A DNA stretch of 64,000 nucleotides from Azotosporobacter soli (GCF_030542965.1 NZ_JAUAOA010000020.1:1-64000); one strand, 5' to 3'. Positions 7,860 through 17,397 are shown, counted from the first letter of the stretch. Numbers and translations: made by a program. Notes: generated from the letters alone by a model not told the origin.

Positions 7860-9845
7860 TCATACCTTGAAGCGGTCGATTTCGCGTTGCAATTCTTCGG
7901 CGGTGTTTTTTACCGAGGCGATTTCCTGGGCGATCGATTGAACGGTTGCCGTTTGCTCTTCGACTGCCGCAGCCATTTCTTCTGCGCCGGCGGCGGTTTC
8001 TTCCGAAACGCTGGCGATGTTCTCGATCAGCCCTTTGACGTCGGAGGCCCGGTTGCGCGTCGTTTCGGCAGCGCTTTGCGCCGCGTTCACCTCGCGCACC
8101 ATGATGTCGATCGATTCGCTGAATTTCGAGAAATACTCGCGCACTTCGACGGTCGATTTTTCCTGATTGCTAACGACTTGATAGGTGCCGTCGACTTCTT
8201 TTACCGCCTGCTGCACCATATTTTGAATTTCGGAGACGAGCTTGGAAATTTCCTGGCTTGAGTTCGCGGACTGTTCGGCCAGCTTCCTGACCTCGTCGGC
8301 AACGACCGCGAAGCCGCGCCCCATTTCGCCGGCTCTGGCCGCTTCGATCGCGGCGTTCAAGGCCAAGAGATTCGTCTGTCCGGCAATCGCGGTGATGACT
8401 TCGATGATCTGGCCGATTTTTTGCGAATGGTCGGCCAAGGTGGCGATCGTCTTGCCAACATTGTCAGCTGCCCTGCGACTTTCGCCCATCATCAGGTTTT
8501 GTTTGTCAATCACGCCCTGGCCTGACTTAACGAAGCCCTGCATTTCAGTGGCCAGTTCGCCGGATTTGCTTACGTTATGCGCCATCGAATCAATCATGCT
8601 GGCCATGTCGGAGATCATCGAGGCTTCTTTTTGCAGTGACTGCGCCTGTTCGCCGGTGCCTTTGGCAATTTCGCCGACCGTTACGGCCAGCTGTTCGGAG
8701 ACTTTGCCGGTTTCGTAAGCGGAATTGCTGACGCTTGTCGCAGTATCCGTCAAACGGATGCCCGACTCGCGCATGTTTTGCACCAGATTACGCAAATTCG
8801 CACTCATCTGGTTGAAGGCATTGGCCAATGCACCGATTTCATCGCTACGGTCGACCTGTGTCGTGACGGTCAGGTCACCAGCGGCCACCAGTTGGGATTG
8901 TCCCATCAGATAGGCGACCGGTTGCGCGATGCGTCGCGCTACAAACAGAACGACGAGAATAGAAATTAGCAAGGCTCCTATGGTTAAAAAGATGAAAAGA
9001 GTGGCGATCTTATTTAGCGGAGCATAAACGATGCTCTTATCGACGGTAATCGCAACGGTCCAACCCGTAGTGTTTAGTTTGGCATAATAGAGCAGTTTAT
9101 CCTGATTGGCATATTGATATTCTTTGAAGCCGCTCTCTTTGCTGCTGAGGATGTCCTTCAGCATCGGAGCGATTGCTTTTGTCTTATCGTTTTCAAAGAC
9201 ATTTTTCGAGACGACGTCTTTATCCGGATGCGCCAGCATGTTGCCCTTGTCATCCATTAGAAAGGCATAGCTTTGATCTGAACCGACTTTGATTTTGCTG
9301 ACGAGATCGACTAAAGTGGTCAGCAGGATGTCGCCGCAGACGACGCCGCGCAGTTTACCGTTCGCGTCATTGACCGGAGTTGCGTAACTGACGACATACT
9401 GTTTGGTGACCATGTCGACGTACGGATCGCTAAAGGCCGGGCCGCCTTTGGCCGCGGTTGCTTTATACCAAGGGCGCGTGCGAGGGTCATAATCGGCCGG
9501 CGGCGTCCAACCGCTGCCGTCGATCATCTTGCCGTCCGCAGTGCCGAAATAGACGTCGGAAAATTCCTTGTCTACGGCCTGATAGCCGGCAAACATCGGA
9601 ATGGTGAGAGCGGCATCAGGAACGGCAACTTTAACAGTGCCTCCTAAGATGTCAATGGCTTTTGCTTTTGAGAGCAACCAGCCGTCCAGTTTATTGACGC
9701 TGCTTTCTACCGCCGTTGACATTTGCGCGTCAATATCCTTTGTCAGTTCCTGTTTGAACATCGAATAGCCGGTAATCGCCAGCGTGAGCAAGGCGCAACC
9801 GATCAGAAGCGAGAAGACCAGGAGCAGACGAACACGAAGTTTCAT
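7860..9845 (-). CDS. Methyl-accepting chemotaxis protein with dCache sensor
   Basis: This 661-residue chemoreceptor has an N-terminal membrane segment (about residues 5-27), a periplasm-side dCache-type ligand domain (about 35-280, including DPRTRPWY and [13 protein letters not shown]), a second membrane segment (about 285-310), a HAMP linker and the long cytoplasmic signalling coil. The hairpin tip reads [26 protein letters not shown], which is the CheA/CheW contact. The start at 9845 is set by GAGGAGGG; an upstream frame extension has none. It converges with hpdBCA, so a role in sensing an aromatic or amino-acid ligand is possible but unsupported. Confidence 0.93.
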   Translation of the reverse strand: MKLRVRLLLVFSLLIGCALLTLAITGYSMFKQELTKDIDAQMSTAVESSVNKLDGWLLSKAKAIDILGGTVKVAVPDAALTIPMFAGYQAVDKEFSDVYFGTADGKMIDGSGWTPPADYDPRTRPWYKATAAKGGPAFSDPYVDMVTKQYVVSYATPVNDANGKLRGVVCGDILLTTLVDLVSKIKVGSDQSYAFLMDDKGNMLAHPDKDVVSKNVFENDKTKAIAPMLKDILSSKESGFKEYQYANQDKLLYYAKLNTTGWTVAITVDKSIVYAPLNKIATLFIFLTIGALLISILVVLFVARRIAQPVAYLMGQSQLVAAGDLTVTTQVDRSDEIGALANAFNQMSANLRNLVQNMRESGIRLTDTATSVSNSAYETGKVSEQLAVTVGEIAKGTGEQAQSLQKEASMISDMASMIDSMAHNVSKSGELATEMQGFVKSGQGVIDKQNLMMGESRRAADNVGKTIATLADHSQKIGQIIEVITAIAGQTNLLALNAAIEAARAGEMGRGFAVVADEVRKLAEQSANSSQEISKLVSEIQNMVQQAVKEVDGTYQVVSNQEKSTVEVREYFSKFSESIDIMVREVNAAQSAAETTRNRASDVKGLIENIASVSEETAAGAEEMAAAVEEQTATVQSIAQEIASVKNTAEELQREIDRFKV

Positions 9846-9921
9846 GACTATCCCTCCTCTCTGTGTAATCATAGTATAACATTGATTTACAAAATTATAC
9901 AGAAAATTAAGCGTGAAAATT

Positions 9922-9950
9922 GAAAAAACGGCCGCTCGAAAGAGCAGCCA
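9922..9950 (-). terminator. Terminator of the yeiH-type gene
   Basis: On the minus strand GGCTGCTC and GAGCGGCC pair and are followed by a T-run. Confidence 0.8.
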
Positions 9951-9986
9951 TTTGCAGAAAAAATGCAGGAAATTGGCGGATGCGAC

Positions 9987-10982
9987 TTACCAAAGGTTCA
10001 GGTAATGCTGCGTGAGCAGGGAGACGACGGCGACGGCCGCCCAGCAGGCAAGGCCGAGAAAGAGCGGCGCAACGCCGTTATGAATCAACTGGCGCAGATG
10101 CGTGTTCAGGCCGATCGCAGCCATCGCGACGGCGATGCAGAATTTTCCGGCTTGCGCCAGCAAGAGGCAAAACGCAGGCGGCAATACGGCGCTGGTACTG
10201 ATGATGGAAGCGCCGAGAAAGCCAAGCACAAAGAGTGGGAAAATTTTGAGCAGATTGAACGTTCCCTGCGCGTTTTGCTGGCGTGCGGTGTAAATAGCCA
10301 ATGCCAGCGTGATGGGAATGATCATCAATGTCCGTGTCAGTTTCACAATCGTGGCGTAGCTGCCGGCTGCATCGCTATAGGAATAAGCGGCGGCGACTAC
10401 GGAAGAGGTGTCGTTGATCGCGGTACCGGCCCACATGCCGAAACCGGCGTCGCTCAGACCCAAGAGATGACCGGTGAACGGGAAGATAAAGACCGCCGCG
10501 ATGTTGAAGAGAAAAATCGTCGAGATGGAATAGGCGACTTCTTTGTCGTTGGCGCCGATGACCGGCGCGGTCGCCGCGATCGCGGAACCGCCGCAGATGG
10601 CGGTTCCGACGCCGATCAGGATGCTGGTGTTGCCGCGCAGGTTAAGCAGGCGTCCGACAAGCCAGGCGGTCAGGAATGCCGCACTCAGCGTGAAGAGCAT
10701 GATCAGCAGGGATTGCGCGCCGACCGCAAGCACGCTGTAGAGGTTCATTTCAAAACCGAGCAGGACGATCGAAGCCTGGAGAACTTTCTTGGCGGAAAAG
10801 CGCAGGCCCGTTTCAAAAACGGCAGGGCGCTGCCAGCCGGCCAACAGGATACCGAGCAAAATGGCAAAGACCGGGCCGCCGATCAGCGGGACGGCCTTGC
10901 CGAGCAGCCAGGCTGGCACAGCGATGGCAAAAGCCATCAAGAGGCCGGGCAATGTAGTAGAAATGCTTGCAAATGACATCAT
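9987..10982 (-). CDS. yeiH: YeiH/UPF0324 family membrane transporter
   Basis: This 331-residue protein has about ten hydrophobic segments and the family signature GVGTAICGGSAIAA, plus GTAINDTSSVVAA. Members are annotated as putative sulfate/sulfite exporters, but the substrate is poorly established. The gene is divergent from a LysR-type regulator, the same arrangement as yeiH-yeiE in enterobacteria, so that regulator very likely controls it. The ATG follows AAAAGGAGC. Confidence 0.88.
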   Translation of the reverse strand: MMSFASISTTLPGLLMAFAIAVPAWLLGKAVPLIGGPVFAILLGILLAGWQRPAVFETGLRFSAKKVLQASIVLLGFEMNLYSVLAVGAQSLLIMLFTLSAAFLTAWLVGRLLNLRGNTSILIGVGTAICGGSAIAATAPVIGANDKEVAYSISTIFLFNIAAVFIFPFTGHLLGLSDAGFGMWAGTAINDTSSVVAAAYSYSDAAGSYATIVKLTRTLMIIPITLALAIYTARQQNAQGTFNLLKIFPLFVLGFLGASIISTSAVLPPAFCLLLAQAGKFCIAVAMAAIGLNTHLRQLIHNGVAPLFLGLACWAAVAVVSLLTQHYLNLW

Positions 10983-11058
10983 AGAACGCTCCTTTTTTCG
11001 TATGTTCTTAGGATACGCCTTGTAAAAGGATATGTAAAATACTATAATTTAATATAAA

Positions 11059-11078
11059 CCATAAGTAATAACCTATGG
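11059..11078. promoter_or_regulatory. Likely LysR operator between yeiH and lysR
   Basis: CCATAAGTAATAACCTATGG is an imperfect palindrome (16 of 20 positions symmetrical). It lies just upstream of the regulator's start, in the shared intergenic region, as expected for an autoregulatory LysR site. Confidence 0.55.
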
Positions 11079-11093
11079 ATGGAGTGTGAAAAA

Positions 11094-11996
11094 GTGACGT
11101 TTCGTCATTTGAATATTTTTCTCAGCGTCTGCGATTTAGGCAGCATGACGGCGGCGGCGGAAAAACTGTATGTGGCGCAGCCGTCGATCAGCCAGGCGAT
11201 TTCCGAACTGGAGCGGCATTATCAGGTGAAACTGTTTGAGCGCTTGGGGCGGAAGCTGTTTTTGACTGCGGCGGGGGAACGTCTCAGAACGTATGCCCGT
11301 CACATTGTTCACTTGAACCAGGAGGCGGCGGAGGCGATGCGGGAGGTCAGCCAGCACGGCGAGATCCGCATCGGCGCAAGCGTCACCGTGGGCACGTATC
11401 TGCTCAGTGGGCTGGTCAAACGCTTTGCTGAAAGGCATCCGGCGGTAAAGGTGACCTCTTCGGTCAGCAACACAAAGGTCATCGAGGACGGGTTATTGGA
11501 AGATCGGATCGACATCGGACTGGTCGAAGGCGAAGTGCATTCACCCTGGCTGCTGACGGAGCCGTTCATGGAAGACGAGCTGGTGCTGGCCTGCGCCGCG
11601 TCACATGACTGGGCGAAGGCCAAGTCGGTCGCGGCGGCGCAACTGAGCGGCGAAGTTTTCTTCGTGCGTGAGGCGGGCAGCGGCACGCGGGAGCTATTTG
11701 AGATGGTCATGGCCGGCGCGGGGATTTCCTGGCGGGCCGGCGGGGTGTATAATAATGCCGAAACGATCAAAGCGGCGGTGAGCGCCGGACTCGGGCACAC
11801 AGTCATATCGAGACTTGCGGTGCGCCGCGAAGCGGAGCGGGGAGAGTTGTCGGTCGTCGCGCTGCGCGGCCTACAGTTTAAACGAACCTTTCAGCTGGTT
11901 CAGCATAAGAATAAGTATATCTCACCCGCGATGGAGTCTTTTATCACGCTGGTAAGAAGCGAAGGGAAAACAAGAGGAGAACATAGCATATGCTGA
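11094..11996 (+). CDS. LysR-family regulator (YeiE/CysB-like position)
   Basis: The 300-residue protein has an N-terminal winged helix (FRHLNIFLSVCDLGSMTAAAEKLYVAQPSISQAI) and a C-terminal periplasmic-binding-like effector domain with EAGSGTRELFE. It probably activates the divergent yeiH. GTG 11094 is chosen because GGATGGAG precedes it by about nine bases; the in-frame ATG at 11079 lacks a site and adjoins the palindrome. The stop overlaps the recJ start, so lysR, recJ, rmuC and the hydrolase may be one transcript. Confidence 0.88.
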   Translation: MTFRHLNIFLSVCDLGSMTAAAEKLYVAQPSISQAISELERHYQVKLFERLGRKLFLTAAGERLRTYARHIVHLNQEAAEAMREVSQHGEIRIGASVTVGTYLLSGLVKRFAERHPAVKVTSSVSNTKVIEDGLLEDRIDIGLVEGEVHSPWLLTEPFMEDELVLACAASHDWAKAKSVAAAQLSGEVFFVREAGSGTRELFEMVMAGAGISWRAGGVYNNAETIKAAVSAGLGHTVISRLAVRREAERGELSVVALRGLQFKRTFQLVQHKNKYISPAMESFITLVRSEGKTRGEHSIC

Positions 11997-13618
11997 CAAG
12001 ATTTCAAGAAGATTTTTTAGAAAAACGCGGCATTCCGGCGGAGGAACGGGAACGTTTCGTCAAAGCGGAGGTGGCTGAGCTGCGCGAGCCCGGCCTGCTA
12101 AAAGGCGTCTTAGAGGCGGCGGCGCTGATCGAAGCGGCCATAGCTGCAGATAAACATATTTGGATCGTCGGGGATTTTGACGCGGACGGCGTCACATCAA
12201 CTGCCTTGCTCTTGCTGGCGCTGAAGCAGTTAGGCGCAAAAAATTTAAACTGGTACATCAATAGTCGCTTTGAGCTGGGCTACGGTTTTCAAGTCGGTAC
12301 GCTCGAGGAGATGGCGCTGCAGGGAGCGATTGACCTGATCATCACGGTCGATAACGGAATCAGCGCATTGGAGGCGGTGCGCGAGGCGCGCGCACGCGGC
12401 ATCGACGTGATCGTCACCGATCACCATGATTTGGCGGCCGAGCTGCCGGATGCGAATGTGATCATCAATCCGAAACAGCCGGACTGTCTTTATCCCGATA
12501 AGAATCTGGCCGGCGTCGGCGTCGCGTTCAAACTGGTGCAGCAACTCTTCAACGGACGCAAGCAGCCGCGCCAGGCGCTGATGTATCTAGATCTGGCTGC
12601 GATGGGCACGGTCGCCGACGTGATGACGCTGGTCGGCGAAAACCGGATCATCGTCAAAAACGGCCTAACGCTGATGAACTGGCCGCAGGCGAGAGCCGGA
12701 ATCAAGGCGATCAAGCAGGTCTTTAAGATCAGCGGCGATATCCGCGCTTATCATCTCGGCTTTATGTTCGGTCCGGCGCTGAATGCGCAAGGGCGGATCG
12801 TCGGAATTCCGACGATGGCGATCGAACTGTTGACGACGCGCGATGCGGCGCGGGCCGAGAAGCTGGCCGAAGAATTGCACGCGATCAACTGCGAGCGTCA
12901 GGAACTGACGAAGGCGCAGGTGGAACAGGCGATGAAGTACATCGGTCTGACGGAGAAACGTTTCATCGTTTATTATGAAGCGGAGCTGCACGAGGGCATC
13001 GTCGGTCTGATCGCCGGGCGGGTCAAAGAAAAATACGGCGTGCCGACGCTGGTCCTGACGACGGACAAGGAAGCAGGACTCGTCAAGGGCTCGGCGCGTT
13101 CGGTGAGCGGTTTCGATATCAAGGAGAATCTGATCGACGGCTGCGCGGACTTATTGGTACGCGGCGGCGGTCATGCGATGGCTGCCGGCGTCAGCTTGAA
13201 AGAGGAAAATATCCCGGCGCTCGAAGCGCGGCTGCTCGAATTGGCGCAGCAGTATCCGGAGGAGGTTTTTCACCCGGAACCCGGCGTCGACTTCGTGATG
13301 AAAGAAGAAGAGTTCAGTTTGCAGCTTGTCGATGAGATTGAAGCGCTGGCGCCGTTCGGTACTGGATTCCCTTCGCCGCTTTTCAAACTGGAGCAGTTCT
13401 TCGTGCAGAAGAAGATGTATATGGGCAAGGAAAAACAGCACGTGAAGCTGGTCGGCGAGCGGGGCGTCGAGCTGGTCGCATTCGGCCAGGCGCAGCTCTA
13501 TCGCACGGCCGGTGAGCCGAACTATGTCGGCGGCATCGGGCATCCGGTCAAGAATGAATGGCAGGGGCGCAGCAGCCTGCAATTCAATATTAAGGGCGAA
13601 CATCTAATCGTGCTCTAG
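11990..13618 (+). CDS. recJ: Single-stranded-DNA-specific exonuclease RecJ
   Basis: RecJ degrades single-stranded DNA 5' to 3' in recombination and mismatch repair. The DHH-type core shows GDFDADGVTSTALL and VTDHHDLA, both metal-binding, and the DHHA1 domain has GGGHAMAAGV. At 542 residues it is the short form, lacking the C-terminal extension found in many Bacillota RecJ proteins. An OB-type domain probably fills the last 130 residues (APFGTGFPSPLF onward). It overlaps the lysR stop by 7 bp and is followed by rmuC, so the two DNA-maintenance genes are coupled. Confidence 0.92.
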   Translation: MLTRFQEDFLEKRGIPAEERERFVKAEVAELREPGLLKGVLEAAALIEAAIAADKHIWIVGDFDADGVTSTALLLLALKQLGAKNLNWYINSRFELGYGFQVGTLEEMALQGAIDLIITVDNGISALEAVREARARGIDVIVTDHHDLAAELPDANVIINPKQPDCLYPDKNLAGVGVAFKLVQQLFNGRKQPRQALMYLDLAAMGTVADVMTLVGENRIIVKNGLTLMNWPQARAGIKAIKQVFKISGDIRAYHLGFMFGPALNAQGRIVGIPTMAIELLTTRDAARAEKLAEELHAINCERQELTKAQVEQAMKYIGLTEKRFIVYYEAELHEGIVGLIAGRVKEKYGVPTLVLTTDKEAGLVKGSARSVSGFDIKENLIDGCADLLVRGGGHAMAAGVSLKEENIPALEARLLELAQQYPEEVFHPEPGVDFVMKEEEFSLQLVDEIEALAPFGTGFPSPLFKLEQFFVQKKMYMGKEKQHVKLVGERGVELVAFGQAQLYRTAGEPNYVGGIGHPVKNEWQGRSSLQFNIKGEHLIVL

Positions 13619-13633
13619 GAAAGGAGGCGCAGC

Positions 13634-14965
13634 ATGGCGCAAAATACGATTTGGCTTATGCTTGCGGTACAGGGGCTGGGCCTTTTACTGTTACTTATCT
13701 TGCTGGTCAAAGTGTCGGGGCGCGGGCAGGGCGATACGGCGGCAAAATTGGCCGTACTGGAGAGTGCACTGGAGCGGCTGGAGCGGAATTTCGCCGCCGA
13801 AGCGGGAAAAAACAGGCAGGAGGCCGCTCTCAGCGCCAAGGACCTGCGGGCGGAAGTGGCCAAAGGGCTGAAAGACGCCGCGGACTCGATGGCACGCCAG
13901 ATGGCCGGGCATGGACAGCTGCAGGCAGCGCATAATGAGAATCTGGTGAAGCAGCTGCAGACGCTGACCGCGGCCAATGAAGAGCGCATGGAAAAGGTGC
14001 GCCAGGCGGTAGAAAAGAAACTCAAGGATATTCAGGACGATAACGGCAAGAAGCTGGAGGAAATGCGTAAGACGGTGGATGAAAAACTGCATGAGACGCT
14101 GGAGAAACGTCTGGGCGAAAGCTTTAAGCTGGTCAGTGACCGTCTGGAACAGGTGCATAAGGGCTTGGGTGAGATGCAGACGCTCGCTTCCGGCGTCGGC
14201 GATCTGAAACGGGTGCTGACCAATGTGAAGACGCGCGGCATCTGGGGTGAGATCCAACTTGGCAACTTATTGGAACAGGTGCTGACCGCCGAACAATATG
14301 AACAGAATGTCGCAACGAAACCGGGCAGCAATGAGCGGGTCGAATTTGCGATTAAGCTGCCGGGCCGTGATAAAGAGGGTAGCGTCGTCTGGCTGCCGAT
14401 CGATGCCAAGTTTCCGCAGGAAGATTATCAGCGTCTGCTTGAAGCGCAGGAGGCGGCCAATCCGGTGCTGGCGGAAGAAGCGGCTAAGGCGCTGGAATTG
14501 CGCGTGAAAAGTGAGGCTAAGGATATTGCCGCAAAATATATCAGTGTGCCGCAGACAACGGAGTTTGCCATTCTGTTTTTGCCGACCGAAGGTTTATATG
14601 CCGAAGTGCTGCGTCGTCCGGGTCTGTCGGAACAGCTGATGCGCGAGCAGCGCGTCGTGATTGCCGGACCGACGACGCTCGGCGCACTGTTGAACAGTCT
14701 ACAGATGGGCTTTCGGACACTGGCGATCGAGCGGCGCAGTTCGGAAGTATGGGGGCTGCTCGGCGCGGTCAAGACTGAGTTCGGCAAATTCGGCGACCTC
14801 TTAGATAAGACCGGCAAAAAATTGCAGGAAGCCAGCAATACCATCGACAGCGCCGCGCGACGCTCGCGCGCGATCGAACGGAAATTACGCGATGTGCAGG
14901 AATTGCCGTCGCCGGAAGCGGTTCAACTGCTAGGGCCGCTGGGTGAAAATGAAGCGACGGAGTAG
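13634..14965 (+). CDS. rmuC: DNA recombination protein RmuC
   Basis: The 443-residue protein has an N-terminal membrane anchor (about residues 5-24), a long charged coiled coil (about 35-180), and the RmuC nuclease-like domain with TRGIWGEIQLGNLLE, DAKFPQEDY and FLPTEGLYAE. RmuC is thought to limit rearrangement at inverted repeats. The AAAGGAGG site sits just past the recJ stop, so translation is probably linked. Confidence 0.92.
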   Translation: MAQNTIWLMLAVQGLGLLLLLILLVKVSGRGQGDTAAKLAVLESALERLERNFAAEAGKNRQEAALSAKDLRAEVAKGLKDAADSMARQMAGHGQLQAAHNENLVKQLQTLTAANEERMEKVRQAVEKKLKDIQDDNGKKLEEMRKTVDEKLHETLEKRLGESFKLVSDRLEQVHKGLGEMQTLASGVGDLKRVLTNVKTRGIWGEIQLGNLLEQVLTAEQYEQNVATKPGSNERVEFAIKLPGRDKEGSVVWLPIDAKFPQEDYQRLLEAQEAANPVLAEEAAKALELRVKSEAKDIAAKYISVPQTTEFAILFLPTEGLYAEVLRRPGLSEQLMREQRVVIAGPTTLGALLNSLQMGFRTLAIERRSSEVWGLLGAVKTEFGKFGDLLDKTGKKLQEASNTIDSAARRSRAIERKLRDVQELPSPEAVQLLGPLGENEATE

Positions 14966-14980
14966 GAAAGGACAAAGTGA

Positions 14981-16285
14981 ATGAAAAGATGGATCATAAT
15001 GGCAGCCTGTTTACTGCTTACTATAGTAGGGCAAAATCAGCTTGCGGAGGCTAGCGCAGCGGCAGTGAAGCCGCAGCCGATCACACAATCTTTAGAGCAG
15101 GCTGCGACGGATCGACCGCTCTTGTCTTGGAGTCTGGTTCCGGGTTCGGCTTCCTATGAAGTGGAATTTTTGGAGAAGATGCCGGAAAATCCGAATGCTA
15201 GCGATGCTTCCAAGTATCGGCTGCGCGCGGTGCGCGATATTTTTACGCTCGGCTATCAGGCGGATTTGTCCGACTATCCGGGCAAGGCGGTCTATTGGCG
15301 TGTGCGCGGCTTGACGCTCGATGGCCGCCCGGTCGGCGTGTTTTCCGATGCGCAGAAGATCACGCTGCAACACGGGCGGATCACTCTCTTGCGTCCGACG
15401 TTGACCGCGCGTTTTAACGAAGCGGGACAGGCAACGCCGCTTTATCCGGTCTATGCCTGGATTCCGGTACCGGGAGCGTATGCATATGAAGTCGAAGTGC
15501 TGGATCAGGCGCCGGAAGCGACGGAAGAGGACAGCACGGCAGCGTCTTCGCATCGTATTTGGCGCAAGCGGGTCGAAGGTTATGATTGCTATGACGATGT
15601 GGCGCGTATCCGGCCCGGCGTTTATTATTGGCGTGTGCGCGGTCTGGACGCGCTGGGCGGACCGATTGGCGGCTTTTCCTCGACCGGGCAGTTTCGCGTC
15701 GATTTGAGTCAGGCTGTTTACGCAGCGACGCTCGGCGACAGCATTACGCACGGCGGCGGTGACGTGTCGTATTCACCGGCGGATCGTGAATATTGCTATC
15801 AGACGTATTTGGACTTTCCTACGGTCAATTTGGGACGCAGCGGCGACACGGCGCGGCAAATTTTGAACCGCTTCGAGGCCGATGTCGTACCGTATCACCC
15901 GCAAAATCTGATCATCTTGGCGGGCACGAACAGTTTACGCGACGGCGTAAACGCCGATACGGTGATCCGTGAACTTACCGCGTTGCGGCAAAAATGTCTG
16001 AACTGGGGCATCCGGCCTATTTTTCTGACGCTGCCGCCGCTGAACCCGACGCTGATTGCGCAGGTGTCGGAGAGCAGCACTGCACGCAACTGGCGCAGTG
16101 AATATGATAAGGTGAATCGTTTCATCCTCAGCCAACCGTATTGCATCGACATAGCGCCGAGTCTCAGCGATGAAAAAGGCTGGCTACCGGAAGAGTATGC
16201 GATGGACGGTTTGCATCCCGGCGTCGAAGCGAAGAAGATCATGGCCCGAATCATTAATGAGAACTGGAGCCGAGTGAGCCAATAG
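14981..16285 (+). CDS. Secreted SGNH/GDSL hydrolase with two N-terminal beta modules
   Basis: A signal peptide (residues 1-25) is followed by two repeated modules of about 110 residues, each ending in YYWRVRGL-type sequence, which resemble fibronectin-III-like domains. The C-terminal SGNH esterase domain shows GDSITHGGG (nucleophile Ser), GTNSLRDG and DGLHP (Asp/His). The enzyme should act outside the membrane on an ester in cell-wall or extracellular polysaccharide; the substrate is unknown. It ends the recJ-rmuC run. Confidence 0.85.
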   Translation: MKRWIIMAACLLLTIVGQNQLAEASAAAVKPQPITQSLEQAATDRPLLSWSLVPGSASYEVEFLEKMPENPNASDASKYRLRAVRDIFTLGYQADLSDYPGKAVYWRVRGLTLDGRPVGVFSDAQKITLQHGRITLLRPTLTARFNEAGQATPLYPVYAWIPVPGAYAYEVEVLDQAPEATEEDSTAASSHRIWRKRVEGYDCYDDVARIRPGVYYWRVRGLDALGGPIGGFSSTGQFRVDLSQAVYAATLGDSITHGGGDVSYSPADREYCYQTYLDFPTVNLGRSGDTARQILNRFEADVVPYHPQNLIILAGTNSLRDGVNADTVIRELTALRQKCLNWGIRPIFLTLPPLNPTLIAQVSESSTARNWRSEYDKVNRFILSQPYCIDIAPSLSDEKGWLPEEYAMDGLHPGVEAKKIMARIINENWSRVSQ

Positions 16286-16289
16286 TAGG

Positions 16290-16420
16290 AGAGGATAAGC
16301 GCAGCGCAGCTCCTGACAGGAAATTTATCCCGTCAGGGGTATAGCGCTGTTGTCGAAATACGGCGATACTTGCAGTAAGAGCGTTATTTCAGCCGGTACA
16401 CCGACGCGAAGGGAGGTGAA
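16290..16420 (+). other. Structured leader before a short ORF
   Basis: CCTGAC (about 16312) pairs with GTCAGG (about 16332), flanked by outer AGCGC/GCGCT arms, and GAAATA pairs with TATTTC further on. It matches no riboswitch class that I recognise. Confidence 0.35.
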
Positions 16421-16421
16421 C

Positions 16422-16670
16422 ATGGTGGGAGAACAAATTTCGCTGCAAGCACGCATCGGAATCGTGTACGGTCTATATCATTTCAGCACAGAACTGGCCG
16501 ATGGATTCGTCCGTTGGCTGCACAGCATCGAGCATCCGTATGGGCGTTGCCTTTGCTTTGCTCCCGGCAGCTGTGAATTCAGCGCATTATGGCTGGAACT
16601 GGCGGAACAGGACCCTGAAGAATTCCTTGGTCTGCAGACGCGTTATCATGAACTTTTATTGCACTCATAA
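16422..16670 (+). CDS. Short protein resembling part of a phage-type VgrG-related/endolysin domain
   Basis: The 82-residue product reads VYGLYHFS...GFVRWL...FAPGSCEFSALWLELAEQDPEEFLGLQTRY. This recalls the SYGKYQF...FAPGSAAFDAAW...DPEGF...Q pattern in phage-tail peptidoglycan-acting domains annotated as VgrG-related. It would cover only the middle of that domain, and the upstream glutamate-bearing part is not visible, so it is probably a remnant or a derived small protein. A strong GGGAGGTG site precedes ATG 16422; a longer TTG start at 16350 is possible. No other phage gene is nearby. Assignment from memory of the motif only. Confidence 0.5.
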   Translation: MVGEQISLQARIGIVYGLYHFSTELADGFVRWLHSIEHPYGRCLCFAPGSCEFSALWLELAEQDPEEFLGLQTRYHELLLHS

Positions 16671-16705
16671 AATTAAGGGGTGAAAGCCGCCGTAAGACGG
16701 TTTTC

Positions 16706-16836
16706 CGAGACTGAAACGAAAGCAAGCGGGACGTTTTTTACACGAAGAGTCGAAGACGGGAAGGTTGGAAGAGCTTTTAAATTCTTCCGACCTTCTCACC
16801 GGGCCGATACGATCGGGCCGCTTTGATTCTTCGTGT
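16706..16836 (+). repeat. Structured dispersed repeat, copy 1
   Basis: The core (16740-16836) is bounded by inverted ACACGAAGA/TCTTCGTGT ends and contains two further hairpins, one built on GGAAGA/TCTTCC and one on GGCCGAT/ATCGGGCC. Together they could fold as a three-way or cloverleaf structure. A conserved flank (CGAGACTG, then AAACGAAAGCAAGCGGGA) precedes it. An inverted copy lies at 51537-51676. Confidence 0.8.
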
Positions 16837-16942
16837 TTTCATGTTCTCCAAGCGTTCGATTCGTTCCTGTTAGCGCACGCTACTTTCTCTATCAAATCGA
16901 GCTGCAGCGAGAAAAAACAAACGTAGTTTTTTGAATATTCAG

Positions 16943-16971
16943 TTGAAGTTTAGAGAGAAATCGGTTATAAT
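16943..16971 (+). promoter_or_regulatory. Strong promoter of a putative non-coding RNA
   Basis: TTGAAG (16943-16948) and a perfect TATAAT (16966-16971) are spaced 17 bp apart. The predicted start is about 16978. No convincing gene follows before the terminator at 17347. Confidence 0.7.
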
Positions 16972-16977
16972 AAAGAC

Positions 16978-17347
16978 AAGCACAGAAGGAATGAAAAAGA
17001 AGAAATTCATCGCAGAATGCGCAGAAAGAGGTGATTCCATCGACAGAGAATAACGACGCCGAACAATCCCAATGGATGAGGAGTTGGTTATGCTGGGAAA
17101 ACCGAACCATGGGATCACAATTGAATAGCTAAGAGATCACAGTGTGTCGAACGACACACACTGAACAGCGCAATGTATCGTTGCGAGACAGAGTCTACCT
17201 GTATTGTTTCAGCTGTAGGCTCGAGTGAAGGTTTTTATCAACGGTTGGAGTGGCTTGACCCGTAAGAGGTTATAAGTTTCAGATCGTTGATCCAAGTTAG
17301 CAAGTAAGAACCGCCGGATGACTGGCTTAGTCACCCGGCGGTTTTTT
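16978..17347 (+). ncRNA. Putative ~370-nt structured RNA of unknown class
   Basis: A consensus promoter, about 330 nt without a credible gene, and a strong terminator define a transcription unit. Several helices are visible: CCC-ATGG with CCATGGG near 17066-17115, AGTGTGTCG/CGACACACT near 17140-17160, GAGTCTAC/GTAGGCTC near 17190-17222, and ATCAACG/CGTTGAT near 17238-17290. It is not tmRNA (no tRNA-like ends), not RNase P RNA (no GAGGAAAGTCC), and does not show the 6S or SRP signatures. Tiny frames exist (18 codons from 16992) but sit inside these helices. The next plus-strand gene is far away, so it is not a leader. Confidence 0.6.
17309..17347 (+). terminator. Terminator of the putative RNA
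   Basis: CCGCCGG and TGACT arms pair with AGTCA and CCGGCGG and are followed by six T residues. Confidence 0.9.
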
Positions 17348-17397
17348 GCATGCGCAGCAACCGCTCTTTCAGAAGAAGGCGGTCATGTTTAAAGGGT

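Noticed and set aside
9963-10976. 337-codon plus-strand frame opposite the yeiH gene
   Set aside because: It is an antisense shadow; the minus strand encodes a clear membrane transporter and the plus frame has charged, low-complexity sequence and no ribosome site.
16992-17120. Two 18-codon frames inside the putative RNA
   Set aside because: Neither has convincing coding character; both overlap predicted helices, and one begins in a region that pairs with its own end.
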